A stretch of 64,000 nucleotides of DNA from Candidatus Vicinibacter affinis (lineage in GTDB: Bacteria > Bacteroidota > Bacteroidia > Chitinophagales > Saprospiraceae): contig JADJNH010000005.1 of the NCBI GenBank assembly GCA_016714365.1, forward strand, positions 844,501 to 908,500, written 5' to 3'. Of this stretch, positions 47,654 to 56,988 are shown piece by piece. How positions within the stretch are numbered: position 1 is the first letter of the stretch; the number at the start of each line of letters is the position of its first letter. The translations under genes were made by a program, and so were the position numbers. Below the pieces are notes generated by a model. The model had not been told where the DNA came from, did not search any database, and was given only the letters and a program-made list of their open reading frames with translations.

Positions 47654-47752
47654 CGGGGGGGCTTGCATTTTAAAAATTACACTTTTTCCTTGTGAAACTA
47701 CCTATAATACAGGACCTACTTTCATTTTTATAACTTTCCCCGGACAACAGTG

Positions 47753-48140
47753 ATGTGGAAATGAGTTAATAACGAATTGGTTGTTTGATGCTTCCTAGCG
47801 TCAAACTAATGAAAGCGGCTAATGGGAGAATTAGAGAATGAGTTAATGAGAAAATGAGTTAATGAGTTAATGCGGAAATGAGTTAATAACGAATCGGTTG
47901 TTTGATGCTTCCCAGCGTCAAACTAATGAAAGCGGCTAATGGGAGAATTAGAGAATGAGTTAATGAGCTAATGAGTTAATGTGGAAATGAGTTCGTAAAT
48001 TTCAAGCTAGGAAGCTCGAAATAACCAAGGTTGTTTGAAGCTTCTTGTCGTCAAACTAATGAAGATTAAAAATAGTACTCGCTAAACACTTCGTAGGAAA
48101 TGGGCTAATGAGTTAATGAGTTAATGGGTTAATTTTTGAG
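47753..48140. repeat. GAGTTAAT-type repeat array, right of the IS
   Basis: Three further units start near 47755, 47872 and 47982, each about 110-120 bp: (G)CGGAAATGAGTT, a TTGTTTGATGCTTCC...GCGTCAAAC palindrome, AATGAAAGCGGCTAATGGG, GAGAATTAGAGAATGAG and runs of AGTTAATGAG. Units at 47755 and 47872 are close to identical. The last one decays after 48060. The first 10 bases are the right copy of the IS target duplication. About 150 bases beyond it, up to the next gene, show nothing of note. Confidence 0.8.
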
Positions 48141-48292
48141 AACTAATAAACCAGTAATAAATTTGAAAATTAAATTTTATTATTATTTTTACCCTTGAAC
48201 CTTTTTTCAAGGATACTAAATTCAGCATGCAGTTTCCGATATTGGCGTAAAATCAATTAATAACTTACTAACCCTACCAATAAATAAAACAT

Positions 48293-49846
48293 ATGAAACT
48301 CTCTCTCTCTCTCTCTCTCTCTCTAATAATTATTTTCATATTATACTTTTTATTTGAAAATTATTTTTCATTTATTACGGTGGATGGACCAGCTCATTTA
48401 TACAATGCAAGAATCCTGGAACAGTTGATTCAGAAGGATGATTTTATTAGCAATTACTATCATCATCTTCATGAAATTGCCCCCAATTTTTTCTCTACTT
48501 ATTTGCTGTTTTTTTTGAATCAAATATTCACTCCCATTATATCTGAAAAAGTATTGATATTTCTATTGCTTACCCATTTTTTCATTGGGATGGCTTTGAT
48601 TTTAAAATCAATTTCTTCGAAACCACATTTATTTCTTTTATTATCGACACCATTGGGATTGAATTATTTATTGGGCTTTGGTTTTTATAATTTTCTTTTC
48701 GGAATTAATTTTTTATTATTAAGTATATGGTTTTATTTAAATTACCTTAAAGAATTTAAATTTTATTATCTAATTGGAATTTTCTTATGTACTGCGCTTA
48801 CCTATCTTTGTCATGGGTTGGTTTTTTTGATTGAAATTTGTATTTTGACAACAATATTGAGTTTCAAAATAATTCAAGATGTTTACAATGAGAAACAATT
48901 TAGAAAATGGTATATTTTAGAGTACATTAAAGTGGGCTTTATTTTTTTACCTGGGATCTATTTGATTTTAGATTTCATGGAGTTAAGAGAGGAACTTAAC
49001 AAAAGCTATTTATCAAATTATGAGATAATCGATTTTATAAGCGAGATGAGGCCTTTGATATTATATACCCATTTGGACCGGATGTATGCCAAGGAATACT
49101 TTTACATTTTTTATGGATTAATAGCCATTAGTACTTACAGTTGGTTTGAACAATATAGACCGAGCACGAAAAAGGACTATTTCTTTAATTCAATTTGGCT
49201 TATCATTTTTGCAACACTGCTTTTATCCTTATTTTTTCTGCCTGATGGTAGTTCTGGCGGGAGTCTTATTATTGTGCGGATCCATTTTCTTGCAATTGTA
49301 TTTTCTATATTTTGGATTTCCGTCTATGCATTTAACAAGTGGTTTCTTTATGGATGTCTTATTTTATTATTTTTCCCTTTAAGAAATTCTGTTCAAGAAA
49401 AGTGGAAAATTCAAAAGGAGCTAAATCTCAGGGTAAATGAATTTCTTGAAGCTGAAAGGAGAATAGATGATAATTCGATCATTTTTACAATGCGTCATAG
49501 TAATGAGTGGACTGATGGTCATTTTTCTAATTACTTAGGAATAAATAAGCCGGTTCTCATTCTTGATAATTATGAAGCCAGTACTGGATATTTTCCTGTA
49601 AGATTTAAAATTAACCCAATGAATTGTGTTTCTACTCCATTTTTGTTTAACCAGGAGATTAATCAATTTCCTATTAAATTATGTCATGGTGATTCTTCAA
49701 AAGTATTGGATTATATCCTATTTTATGGGGAAGCGCCTTTGGATAATGTACAACAAGAATTTCTTGATTCTACAAAAATCTATTATGAAAATATTTATTC
49801 GACTGAGCGGTTAAATCTATACAAACTGATTGATAAAAGAAAATAG
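48293..49846 (+). CDS. Polytopic membrane protein, GT-C-like, with CT tract at its start
   Basis: A 517-residue membrane protein with about ten helices and a C-terminal soluble part of about 110 residues. The first outer loop holds TVDGPAHLYNARILEQL, whose Asp followed by a short loop is like the acidic site of GT-C glycosyltransferases, so a role in moving sugars to surface glycans is possible but not shown. The first codons are encoded by 13 CT units (48299-48324), giving MKLSLSLSLSLIII. With 13 units the frame is open; with 12 a TGA arises at codon 21, and with 14 a TAA arises at codon 12. The gene lies right after the repeat array and IS. Confidence 0.75.
   Translation: MKLSLSLSLSLIIIFILYFLFENYFSFITVDGPAHLYNARILEQLIQKDDFISNYYHHLHEIAPNFFSTYLLFFLNQIFTPIISEKVLIFLLLTHFFIGMALILKSISSKPHLFLLLSTPLGLNYLLGFGFYNFLFGINFLLLSIWFYLNYLKEFKFYYLIGIFLCTALTYLCHGLVFLIEICILTTILSFKIIQDVYNEKQFRKWYILEYIKVGFIFLPGIYLILDFMELREELNKSYLSNYEIIDFISEMRPLILYTHLDRMYAKEYFYIFYGLIAISTYSWFEQYRPSTKKDYFFNSIWLIIFATLLLSLFFLPDGSSGGSLIIVRIHFLAIVFSIFWISVYAFNKWFLYGCLILLFFPLRNSVQEKWKIQKELNLRVNEFLEAERRIDDNSIIFTMRHSNEWTDGHFSNYLGINKPVLILDNYEASTGYFPVRFKINPMNCVSTPFLFNQEINQFPIKLCHGDSSKVLDYILFYGEAPLDNVQQEFLDSTKIYYENIYSTERLNLYKLIDKRK
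48299..48324 (+). repeat. (CT)13 microsatellite in coding sequence
   Basis: Thirteen perfect CT dinucleotides begin at the third codon of the membrane protein gene. This is the only dinucleotide tract of such length in the window. Tracts of this kind change length by slipped-strand mispairing, and here every change other than a multiple of three units closes the frame. Confidence 0.97.
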
Positions 49847-50080
49847 TATTATTGGAACTTAAGATTTTATAAGAATAAGCATCCATGTATACAAATGGAA
49901 TCGCTTTGTTAGTGTCTCACTTTGTTTTTTGAAAAGTATAAATTATTTTTTCGGAATATTTATTTATACTCGATGCAGGTGGATTGACATCCCTTGAAAT
50001 CAATATTTATGATATTTTTAATTAATTCATGAATAGATTAAGTGCTGTGTTCAAAGTAATAAACGCAACCTTCAAATATT
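49847..50080. other. AT-rich gap with no feature
   Basis: No coding frame, hairpin plus T-run or promoter box could be supported between the membrane protein stop and the pseudogene at 50081. Confidence 0.4.
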
Positions 50081-50540
50081 TTAATAAATATCAAAAATAA
50101 AATTTACACCTCCATTGATCGCTAAAGGTTCTGTCTGAGTTTCATAATCTCTTTGTTTTGTCTCATTAAATATATTGCAAGAACAATTGTCTCCTTGTCC
50201 TGTGATTTTGATAAATAAATTATAATTTACACCTTCAACAATTTTATAGCTTATTTCACCAACGTATGTATCATTTACATCATAGCTAAATTTGGAACTA
50301 AGTTTTCTCTTATTAACGGAGTCAATTTCAACGTCTTCTACAGTTATATCTGTAATATTGGAAGCTGTTGTAAAAAGTTCTGAAAATCCTTTTACCTTAG
50401 CACAAGCTTGTTAAATTTATGTGTCGGATTCTTTTTTTTTTTTTCTTCTTAATAGATGTATTTAATTTGTTCAATTCCAATTCCATGCATGATTCAGGCC
50501 AAATTATAAAAATAAACAGGATTAGGAATGAAAAAGAAAA
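50081..50540 (-). pseudogene. Decayed lipoprotein gene
   Basis: On the minus strand two coding-like frames follow each other. From 50540 one reads FSFSFLILFIFIIWPESC, a lipoprotein signal without an initiator codon, then MELELNKLNTSI, a Lys-rich run from 13 A, and NLTSLC before a stop. From about 50404 another frame carries on with AKVKGFSELFTTASNITDI and ends in GVNFIFDIY. Loss of a TG pair at about 50402-50407 would explain the shift. The start is also gone: the codon before the signal is TAG. The family is not recognised. With the pseudogene at 51532 it marks this part as decaying. Confidence 0.6.
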
Positions 50541-50740
50541 CTACCGAAGATTTAGTTCAACTGGTGTTTGAAAAAAAGCCTGTTCAGTAGATGATTGTAC
50601 ATTCTACCTAGTATCAGCTCCTACAACTACTAAAAGTAATTTACATAAACTTATACAAAGTGTTTTTTGGATTTAGGAATGAAAAAGATAGTATCTTCAC
50701 ACTATGGGGCTGTGACTATCTTTAAATAAACTTCACTAAA

Positions 50741-51418
50741 ATGGCTGAAAATTTTTTGATATTCAAAAAATATATAAACATAGGAATTGCAACAGAGATA
50801 GGTGAGCAATTAAAAGCTAACCATATTGAATTTATTATAGAAGATAATACTAAATTTAATAAACAATATTTCGATCCAACTTTTATAAACAATTCATTCA
50901 ACTATGAAATTAGTCTGAAAGTAAGACAACAAGATTTTACTAATGCTCAAAATGTTTTAAATGACTATTATAAAGAACTAGCAAATTTAGTTGACAAAGA
51001 TTACTATTTATTTGAATTCACTGACCAAGAATTGCTTGAGATTATTTATAAGCCTGACGAATGGGGAGAGTTAGACAATCAATTAGCTCAAAAAATACTT
51101 GCTGACAGAGGAAAAGGAATTAAACCTGAAATTATTAACTTGCGAAATGCAAAGAGAGCAAAAAAAATTTCAAAAGGTGAAAATGCAAGTAAGTATCTAT
51201 TTGACAGATACAATAATTTAGGAATATTTGGTGAATTCCTATCAATTTTTTTTGGTTACGACTTGCTTAGCTCAAAAAAGACAATGCCTGATGGCAAACA
51301 AGTCTACACTTACAGAGAAGAAGATAGAAAACATGGAATAAAAATTTTTATAACTGGAATTGTAATGTTGATACTTTGGTTAGTTTATATTCTTTACTCG
51401 AAATATAAGGAATTCTGA
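50741..51418 (+). CDS. DUF2007-like protein with C-terminal membrane helix
   Basis: A 225-residue protein. The first 75 residues (FLIFKKYINIGIATEIGEQL, NHIEFIIEDN, EISLKVRQQDFTNAQNVLND) have the ferredoxin-like layout of DUF2007/putative signal-transducing domains, which bring two or more residues into a small ligand pocket. A helical linker follows, and the end holds one hydrophobic segment (IFITGIVMLILWLVYILY). Function is unknown. It is intact though it sits between two pseudogenes. The start ATG at 50741 is the first in frame. Confidence 0.7.
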   Translation: MAENFLIFKKYINIGIATEIGEQLKANHIEFIIEDNTKFNKQYFDPTFINNSFNYEISLKVRQQDFTNAQNVLNDYYKELANLVDKDYYLFEFTDQELLEIIYKPDEWGELDNQLAQKILADRGKGIKPEIINLRNAKRAKKISKGENASKYLFDRYNNLGIFGEFLSIFFGYDLLSSKKTMPDGKQVYTYREEDRKHGIKIFITGIVMLILWLVYILYSKYKEF

Positions 51419-51531
51419 CAAAGAGCGAACACAATGCATTATGCTGTCTATGGAAAAGTCACTCCAATCGAAAGACTAGATGATCAAGAACCCTGATAAT
51501 AGTTTAACAGAATAGGCATTTGGATATAATG

Positions 51532-52130
51532 TCATATATTGAACGCATTTATTGGGTTCGAATCTATTTTATTTTTCATGTAGGTAATTAGTTTTCCCAT
51601 TGGAACTACTTCTCCTTGAATGAATTATTGCCTTTCTATAAATCTAAAATGAACATTCTTATCTATTGTAAATCCTTCAAGCTCAAATTTGGTATGTGAG
51701 AACAAATAATTATCAATGCTATTTTATCAAGAAGGTCAAGTGGTGACTTTTGACTTTGAATATAGTAGCCAATGTTTATATTAAATGATTTTCACTGTAT
51801 TTATCAACAAAGACTGCCGCCTTCATTCCTTTATCTAAAAAACCATGTTTATTTTCAAATATGTTATAATTGTCAAACCAAATGCCTTTTTGTTTATCAT
51901 ATTCTTCCAATATTGTTTCCAGCAATACTAGTGATTTAATTTGGGTTGAAAATTAATCCAATTAAGGAGATAGCACAATACTAGCGCACTTGGTAAATTT
52001 AATTTGTCGGTATTTTTCTAGGAAAAAAGATAGGAAATCTAAACCATTGTCAAATATGATGTCCCGTTTATTTTTTAACAACTGAATTTTGATGTGAACT
52101 TTTTTACCTTAATGATAGTAGGAATTTCTA
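51532..52130 (-). pseudogene. Decayed gene with several stops and frameshifts
   Basis: Coding-like segments follow one another on the minus strand: EIPTIIKVKKFTSKFSC, then RDIIFDNGLDFLSFFLEKYR, then after two in-frame TAA codons IKSLVLLETILEEYDKQKG, IWFDNYNIFENKHGFLDKGM and KAAVFVDKYSENHL, a further stop, NIGYYIQSQKSPLDLLDKIA, a frame change to DNYLFSHTKFELEGFTIDKN, another TAA, and FIQGEVVPMGKLITYMKNKI near the end at 51532. No single frame stays open. Three or more stops and at least two frame changes mean a long-dead gene of roughly 190 codons. Family unknown; boundaries are approximate. Confidence 0.6.
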
Positions 52131-52336
52131 TCTCAAGGAAGTAAGGGCAAAGGAGTAAGGCTGATTTTCTGTTTGATTTCTGTAAATAACTTATTGATAT
52201 TTAAAATAGTCTTATTATATTCGCATATATAAGACTAAAAATTAGACTTCAGTTCACTTATAAGAAAGCTTTTTAATTTTTGTTAAAAATGAATAGATTT
52301 TAATTGATGGTGAGGAATTTATCTATTTATAACAGT
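52131..52336. other. Leader region of the sensor kinase gene
   Basis: About 200 very AT-rich bases with no coding frame. TATATTCG around 52217 is a poor match to the Bacteroidota -7 box, so no promoter is called. Confidence 0.3.
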
Positions 52337-55300
52337 ATGAAGGTACCCAGATTAATTATTTGTACTGTTGTTATTTATATAATTTTCTTAAATTTGACTT
52401 TGGCCCAATCTAATTTTTATAAGATAACCAATTTTACCACCTATGATGGACTACCCAGCAACGAAGTATTTACCACATTTCAAGATAACGAGGGTTTTAT
52501 ATGGGTGGGAACTAAATTGGGAGTTTCAAAATTTGATGGATATTCATTTCAGAATTATGGATTTAATGACGGTTTAAAAGACTTGACAATATCGCAAATC
52601 ACGCAAGATGAACTCGGCTGTATTTGGGTGTGTTCTGTGTATGGAAATATTTATAAACTAGTTAATAATAAATTTGAATCCTATATTTTTCAAGAATGCA
52701 TTGATGACTATAGGGCCCAGTTTGCTTACATTTCTGGATTCGAAATGAATATTCGAGGGGGTGGAAATAATCCTGAATTGATATTGGGAATGTTTAATGT
52801 TGGTTTTTTGAAAATTGATGAAAATGGATTTAAGCATTTGTACCAATCCGATCATACACCATCTCAACTTTACTACTGCTCTTCAAAATCAAATATTGTG
52901 ATTGCCCAAACATTCCTTAAAGGTATTTTATATCGGTGCGATGGTTGTGTAATGAATACTAAAGTTTATAATTTTGATGGACAAAAATTCAATTTCATAA
53001 CAAATATTCATAATATAAATATTCAATCTACTTATGTTCGTCAATTTGACAGTATAATTATCTTAGGTTTTACGGAACAATTGGTCAGTATAGATAAGAA
53101 GTCTAAAGTTGTAAATGTAAATATTAATTATCCCTATGTAACGGGATGTGTCCAACTTGATTCTACTAGTTTTTTGATTACACACTATATTAAAAAGGGC
53201 ATTTTTAATGTAAAGAGATCTTCAAAATCTTTTGAATTGGTAAAAGAAATTTTTATTGATGATGGAATCCGAGGTATTTTTAAAGATAAGCAGGGTTCCT
53301 TTTGGATTTCAAGTTATTTCTCAGGGTTATATCAGCTTGTTCGCAATAATTATTTGAGAAAATTTGATTTTAACCTGGATAAAGTTAAATTTCCTTATAG
53401 TAGAAAAATTTGCATTGACACTTTGAATAAATTATTTTATACAAACACTTTCTCCAATGATATTCAAGAGTTTAACCTAGCTAGTTTACAAAGTGTACGG
53501 TATAAAAGTAGTGACCCATTTATTAGCAGTATGCGTTTTTCTTCTACCGGAGTAAATGTGGCTTTTAGAAATGGTGCTATTCGAATTTGTGAGGGGATCA
53601 AGTATTCAATAAAGCATAAATATTTTGAGAACTTTTATTTAACTGGATTTAGCCCTTTCGTTAGTCTGGATAGTTCATTGGCATTTAATGGAACGGATGC
53701 ATTTGTTTTGACTAAAGATACCTTATTTCCGATTTTTAAGAATACTTCTCCTTCATCAAAGAACCGTATTTTAGACATTTGTTCGGGTGTAGATAGATCA
53801 GTTATTATTGCAAAATTGGATGGTCTATATAAGCTTAAGGATAGTGCTTTTGTAAAATATTTTAACTTGGATACATTAATTAAATCAACTATAAGTGTTT
53901 TATTTAGCGAAGGTGAAAGTGGGTTATGGGTTGGCACAAATTCAGAGGGAATATATATTGAGCATAATAAAATAATTTATCATTTGACAAAAGAAGAAGG
54001 TTTGTTGTCTAATCAAATTATTAAAATTATTTCTGATTATAGAGGTAATTATTATGTCTTATCAAATAAAGGTATTGACTTAGTTTATTTGAAGAATGCT
54101 AAATGGGAAATACGAAATTTAAATTATTTATGTGATTTGTTCAAAGAATCTGTTACAGATATAACAGCCTATGATTCTATACTTTGGATTGCGACATATA
54201 AAGATATATATATAGCACAAATTCCTAAGATTGAGAATATTACTTACAAGCCTTTGTTGGTTGAATTCAAATACATTGAAGGTAACTCCTTAATTTCTCC
54301 TTACCGTATTAAATCTGATCATAATGATCTTTCCGTTTCCTGGTGTTCTCTTGATCTTGAAAAATTGGGTAACATAAAATATCGATATAAAATAAAGGAG
54401 GAGGACAGCTGGATTGAAACAAATGATAGAAAAATTTTACTGATGTCTCTAAAACCTTGGAATTATCAGCTTCAGGTGCAGGCTCAAAATTCAAATGGAC
54501 AATGGAGTCAATCTTTGGTTATCCCATTTCAGATTTTGCAACCATGGTGGAAATCATTTTATTTTATTTTATTTTGTTTTATCCTATTTCTATTAACTCT
54601 TTGGCTGGTTGTAAAGAGTAAGATCAGTGCAATTCATAAAGAAACGAAAGTTCAGAATACTATTTTTAGGTTGACCAATCAAGCATTAATTTCTCAAATT
54701 AACCCTCACTTTATCTTTAATTGTGTGAATTCAATTAAATTATTGATCAAAAGACAAGATAATGCTTATGCAGAGAAATACCTTGGATATTTTTCTAAAT
54801 TGTTGAGAACAACATTGAGTGCAACTAGAAAAGAAAATTGGACAATTGCTGAAGAAATTGACCTATTGGAAAATTATGTTAAACTTGAAAATTTACGATT
54901 GAAGAATAAAATATATTTTACTTCTCATGTTGATGAAAAAATTGATATTCATTTATTAATTTTACCATCCATGTTATGTCAAACATTAGTGGAGAATTCT
55001 ATTAAACACGGAATAACAAATGATGAAACAATTTTAAATATAAAGCTCAACATTGAAAAATTGAATGAGCAATTATTGCAACTAGAAATATCAGATGATG
55101 GGATGGGGTTTGGAAAAGTTATAGATAAGGAGGTAAGTATGGGAAAAGAAGGAATTCAGTTGGGATTGGAATTGACCAGACAACGTTTGAAGTTATTTAA
55201 TGATAATGCTAAGGAGAATTATTTATTTGTGGAATCACCTATTGATGGTTTTTTGGAACAAGGAACAAAAATTAGCTTACTTATAAAGATATTGACATGA
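52337..55300 (+). CDS. Two-component propeller sensor / LytS-type histidine kinase
   Basis: A 987-residue membrane sensor kinase. A signal peptide (RLIICTVVIYIIFLNLTLAQ) leads to a periplasmic two-beta-propeller region made of short Reg_prop-type motifs (TTYDGLPSNEVFTTFQDNEG, FIWVGTKLGVSKFDGYSF), a Y_Y_Y-like domain (about 660-745, ending QAQNSNGQWSQSLVI), one helix (SFYFILFCFILFLLTLWLVV), and a His_kinase/HATPase pair with phospho-His in ISQINPHFIFNCVNSIKLLI, an N-box LPSMLCQTLVENSIKHGI and a G-box ISDDGMGFG. It should sense an outside cue and phosphorylate the LytTR regulator encoded next, whose ATG overlaps its stop (ATGA at 55297). The frame opens earlier at 52304, but the ATG at 52337 starts a proper signal peptide. 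Confidence 0.88.
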   Translation: MKVPRLIICTVVIYIIFLNLTLAQSNFYKITNFTTYDGLPSNEVFTTFQDNEGFIWVGTKLGVSKFDGYSFQNYGFNDGLKDLTISQITQDELGCIWVCSVYGNIYKLVNNKFESYIFQECIDDYRAQFAYISGFEMNIRGGGNNPELILGMFNVGFLKIDENGFKHLYQSDHTPSQLYYCSSKSNIVIAQTFLKGILYRCDGCVMNTKVYNFDGQKFNFITNIHNINIQSTYVRQFDSIIILGFTEQLVSIDKKSKVVNVNINYPYVTGCVQLDSTSFLITHYIKKGIFNVKRSSKSFELVKEIFIDDGIRGIFKDKQGSFWISSYFSGLYQLVRNNYLRKFDFNLDKVKFPYSRKICIDTLNKLFYTNTFSNDIQEFNLASLQSVRYKSSDPFISSMRFSSTGVNVAFRNGAIRICEGIKYSIKHKYFENFYLTGFSPFVSLDSSLAFNGTDAFVLTKDTLFPIFKNTSPSSKNRILDICSGVDRSVIIAKLDGLYKLKDSAFVKYFNLDTLIKSTISVLFSEGESGLWVGTNSEGIYIEHNKIIYHLTKEEGLLSNQIIKIISDYRGNYYVLSNKGIDLVYLKNAKWEIRNLNYLCDLFKESVTDITAYDSILWIATYKDIYIAQIPKIENITYKPLLVEFKYIEGNSLISPYRIKSDHNDLSVSWCSLDLEKLGNIKYRYKIKEEDSWIETNDRKILLMSLKPWNYQLQVQAQNSNGQWSQSLVIPFQILQPWWKSFYFILFCFILFLLTLWLVVKSKISAIHKETKVQNTIFRLTNQALISQINPHFIFNCVNSIKLLIKRQDNAYAEKYLGYFSKLLRTTLSATRKENWTIAEEIDLLENYVKLENLRLKNKIYFTSHVDEKIDIHLLILPSMLCQTLVENSIKHGITNDETILNIKLNIEKLNEQLLQLEISDDGMGFGKVIDKEVSMGKEGIQLGLELTRQRLKLFNDNAKENYLFVESPIDGFLEQGTKISLLIKILT

Positions 55301-56056
55301 AGAAGTGGAAAGCTTACATCATTGATGACGAAATAGATGCCAGAATATTGCTTCATGATATGTTATCAAAAATGATAGAGATTGAAGTTATTGGTGAGGC
55401 AGCGAGCTATAAAGAGGCAATAAAATTACTTGAACATGGTCAGCCGGAAGTAATTTTTCTGGATATTAATCTTGGAGATGGCAATGCCTTTGACTTGTTG
55501 AGACATATTGGTGATAGAAATTTCGAGGTTATTTTTACTACTGCGTATGATCATTTTGGAATGGCAGCTTTTAAAGCTAATGCGGTAGATTACTTATTAA
55601 AACCTTTCAATGAGGAAGAATTGAGTGAGGCATTTGTAAGGCTCAAGAAGACAGATGCCAATTTTTCCAATTTGACAAATTTGAAGTATATGGAGCAGGA
55701 TTTACAACAAAAAAAGAATCAGTAGAATATCGGTTAACAATTCCGAAGGTACTCATTATCTATTGTTGGATGAGGTAAGTTGCATTTGTTCAGAAGGAGG
55801 AAACTATACGTATTTACATTTTGGCTCATCTGAAAAGAAAATTCTGATTTCTAAGAATATTGGAGAGTTTGAATATTTGTCTGATGTTTCAGATTTCTTT
55901 AGAATTCATCAAAGTTATTTTGTAAATTTAAAATATGTGCGTCACCTTGGTAAATCAGAAGATGGTGACGTAGTGGTATTGAAAAATGGAGAAACATTGC
56001 CCTTGTCAAGACGCAAGAAGGATGAATTTAAAGAACGTATGGCTAAGTTTCATTAA
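55297..56056 (+). pseudogene. LytTR-type response regulator interrupted by a frameshift
   Basis: The first piece (55297-55725, 142 residues) is a full receiver domain: IIDDEIDA with the acidic pair at 10-11, phospho-Asp56 in VIFLDINLGDG, TTAYDHFGM, and the Lys in DYLLKPF. It ends in KKNQ and TAG. The second piece (open frame from about 55720, ATG-like start at 55763, to 56056) is a LytTR DNA-binding domain (CICSEGGNYTYLHF, FFRIHQSYFVNLKYV, LPLSRRKKDEFKERM). Removing one A from the run of seven at 55709-55715 joins them as QQKRISRISVNNSEG. In LytTR systems this protein binds promoter repeats when phosphorylated by its LytS-type partner. As read, the receiver is made alone. Could be an assembly error in a homopolymer. 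Confidence 0.8.
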
Positions 56057-56057
56057 A

Positions 56058-56348
56058 TTATTGATTTGAATTGATTAATTTTTGTAATTGAGTGTAAAGG
56101 AAAAGGTGGTCATCTAAAATAAAGATAATCTTTGTTCCATGGATATCTAGAATACTTAGTCCCGCCGTTTCAATATTAAATAGATTGTAGTTATTTACAT
56201 TTGAAATAGATGTATAGGCTAATTTTAAATTAAGGTTAGTGTGTTCAAACCCGCGTACAGTAAATGTAAGAAATTCAGTGTTTAAATGGATAACACCTGG
56301 AATTTTGGAACTGCCATTGTACAAGTAACAATTATAATCTATTTGCAC
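56058..56348 (-). CDS. Small beta-rich protein, PH/GRAM-like by appearance
   Basis: A 96-residue protein that I do not recognise with certainty. It is made of alternating strands and ends in a helix (HLFLYTQLQKLINSNQ), the layout of PH/GRAM-type domains: YNCYLYNGSSKIPGVIHLNT, FLTFTVRGFEHTNLNLKLAY, ISNVNNYNLFNIETAGLSIL. No signal peptide or membrane segment. It converges with the LytTR gene with a 1-bp gap. Its length, composition and a proper ATG make it more likely a gene than a shadow. Confidence 0.55.
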   Translation of the reverse strand: MQIDYNCYLYNGSSKIPGVIHLNTEFLTFTVRGFEHTNLNLKLAYTSISNVNNYNLFNIETAGLSILDIHGTKIIFILDDHLFLYTQLQKLINSNQ

Positions 56349-56988
56349 TTTAATATTGATTTGTACTCTTTTTTAAATGCTTGAAAATATTAGTCAGATT
56401 CTATGTTTTTAATGAAATAAGAATTTGTAATGTCAATTTGAAATAATAACAAACAATATTCAATTACGTGTTTTGAATTATTTCCTCTATTGTAAATTTG
56501 GTTAGAAACGTTTAAAATTCGGTAAAAACGAATATTACAGGAATAGAGTCGCTGTCAATCCATATTGAAGATTTTAGACGGCATTCAAAATTATTCGATT
56601 GTTGTATATTTTAACTTTTTGCCATACTATTTGAATTATCCATCACCGAATTATAATTCATACTTATATCTATGATGCCACTACTTTACTTTTACTAAAA
56701 ATTACAATTATGCGATTATTCATTATTTTATTCTTTGCGACTTGCTGTAATCTAAACGCTCTACTGTTGGGTTGGCAATAGGTGAAAAAAGCGGTACTAG
56801 GCAAGAGCCCAGTAAGATACAAATGATAATTTGATTGGATTTTCACCAAAAATTAATAATTTGGACATTGTAATTATAAGTGACTTAATAATTCAATATT
56901 AATGTTCAGTTTCAGTTTTTAGTTTATATAGAGGGCTGGAACTGAATCTAAGAGGTAAGTATTTTTTTTATAATTTTAAAAATAACAA
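56349..56988. other. AT-rich gap holding a gene stub
   Basis: Most of these 640 bases have no coding character. At 56710-56781 a 24-codon frame, MRLFIILFFATCCNLNA then a short tail and TAG, looks like the signal peptide of a lost secreted protein; its start context (AAAAATTACAATT before ATG) resembles that of nearby real genes. No continuation of the mature part was found in any frame. Confidence 0.4.

Larger units (their letters stand above)
46349..47752 (+). mobile_element. Complete IS4-type insertion sequence (1404 bp)
   Basis: Ends are CACTGTTGTCCGGG and its complement CCCGGACAACAGTG. A perfect 10-bp target duplication, ATGTGGAAAT, lies at 46339-46348 and 47753-47762. It carries one transposase gene on the plus strand with the Y-(2)-R-(3)-E-(6)-K signature of IS4 elements. 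The element sits inside the GAGTTAAT repeat array, at the junction of two repeat units. Confidence 0.92.

Noticed and set aside
51545..51565. GGGTTCGAATC, which looks like a tRNA T-loop
   Set aside because: No acceptor or anticodon stem can be drawn around it, and on the other strand it fits the codons of the decayed gene (IDSNPIN).
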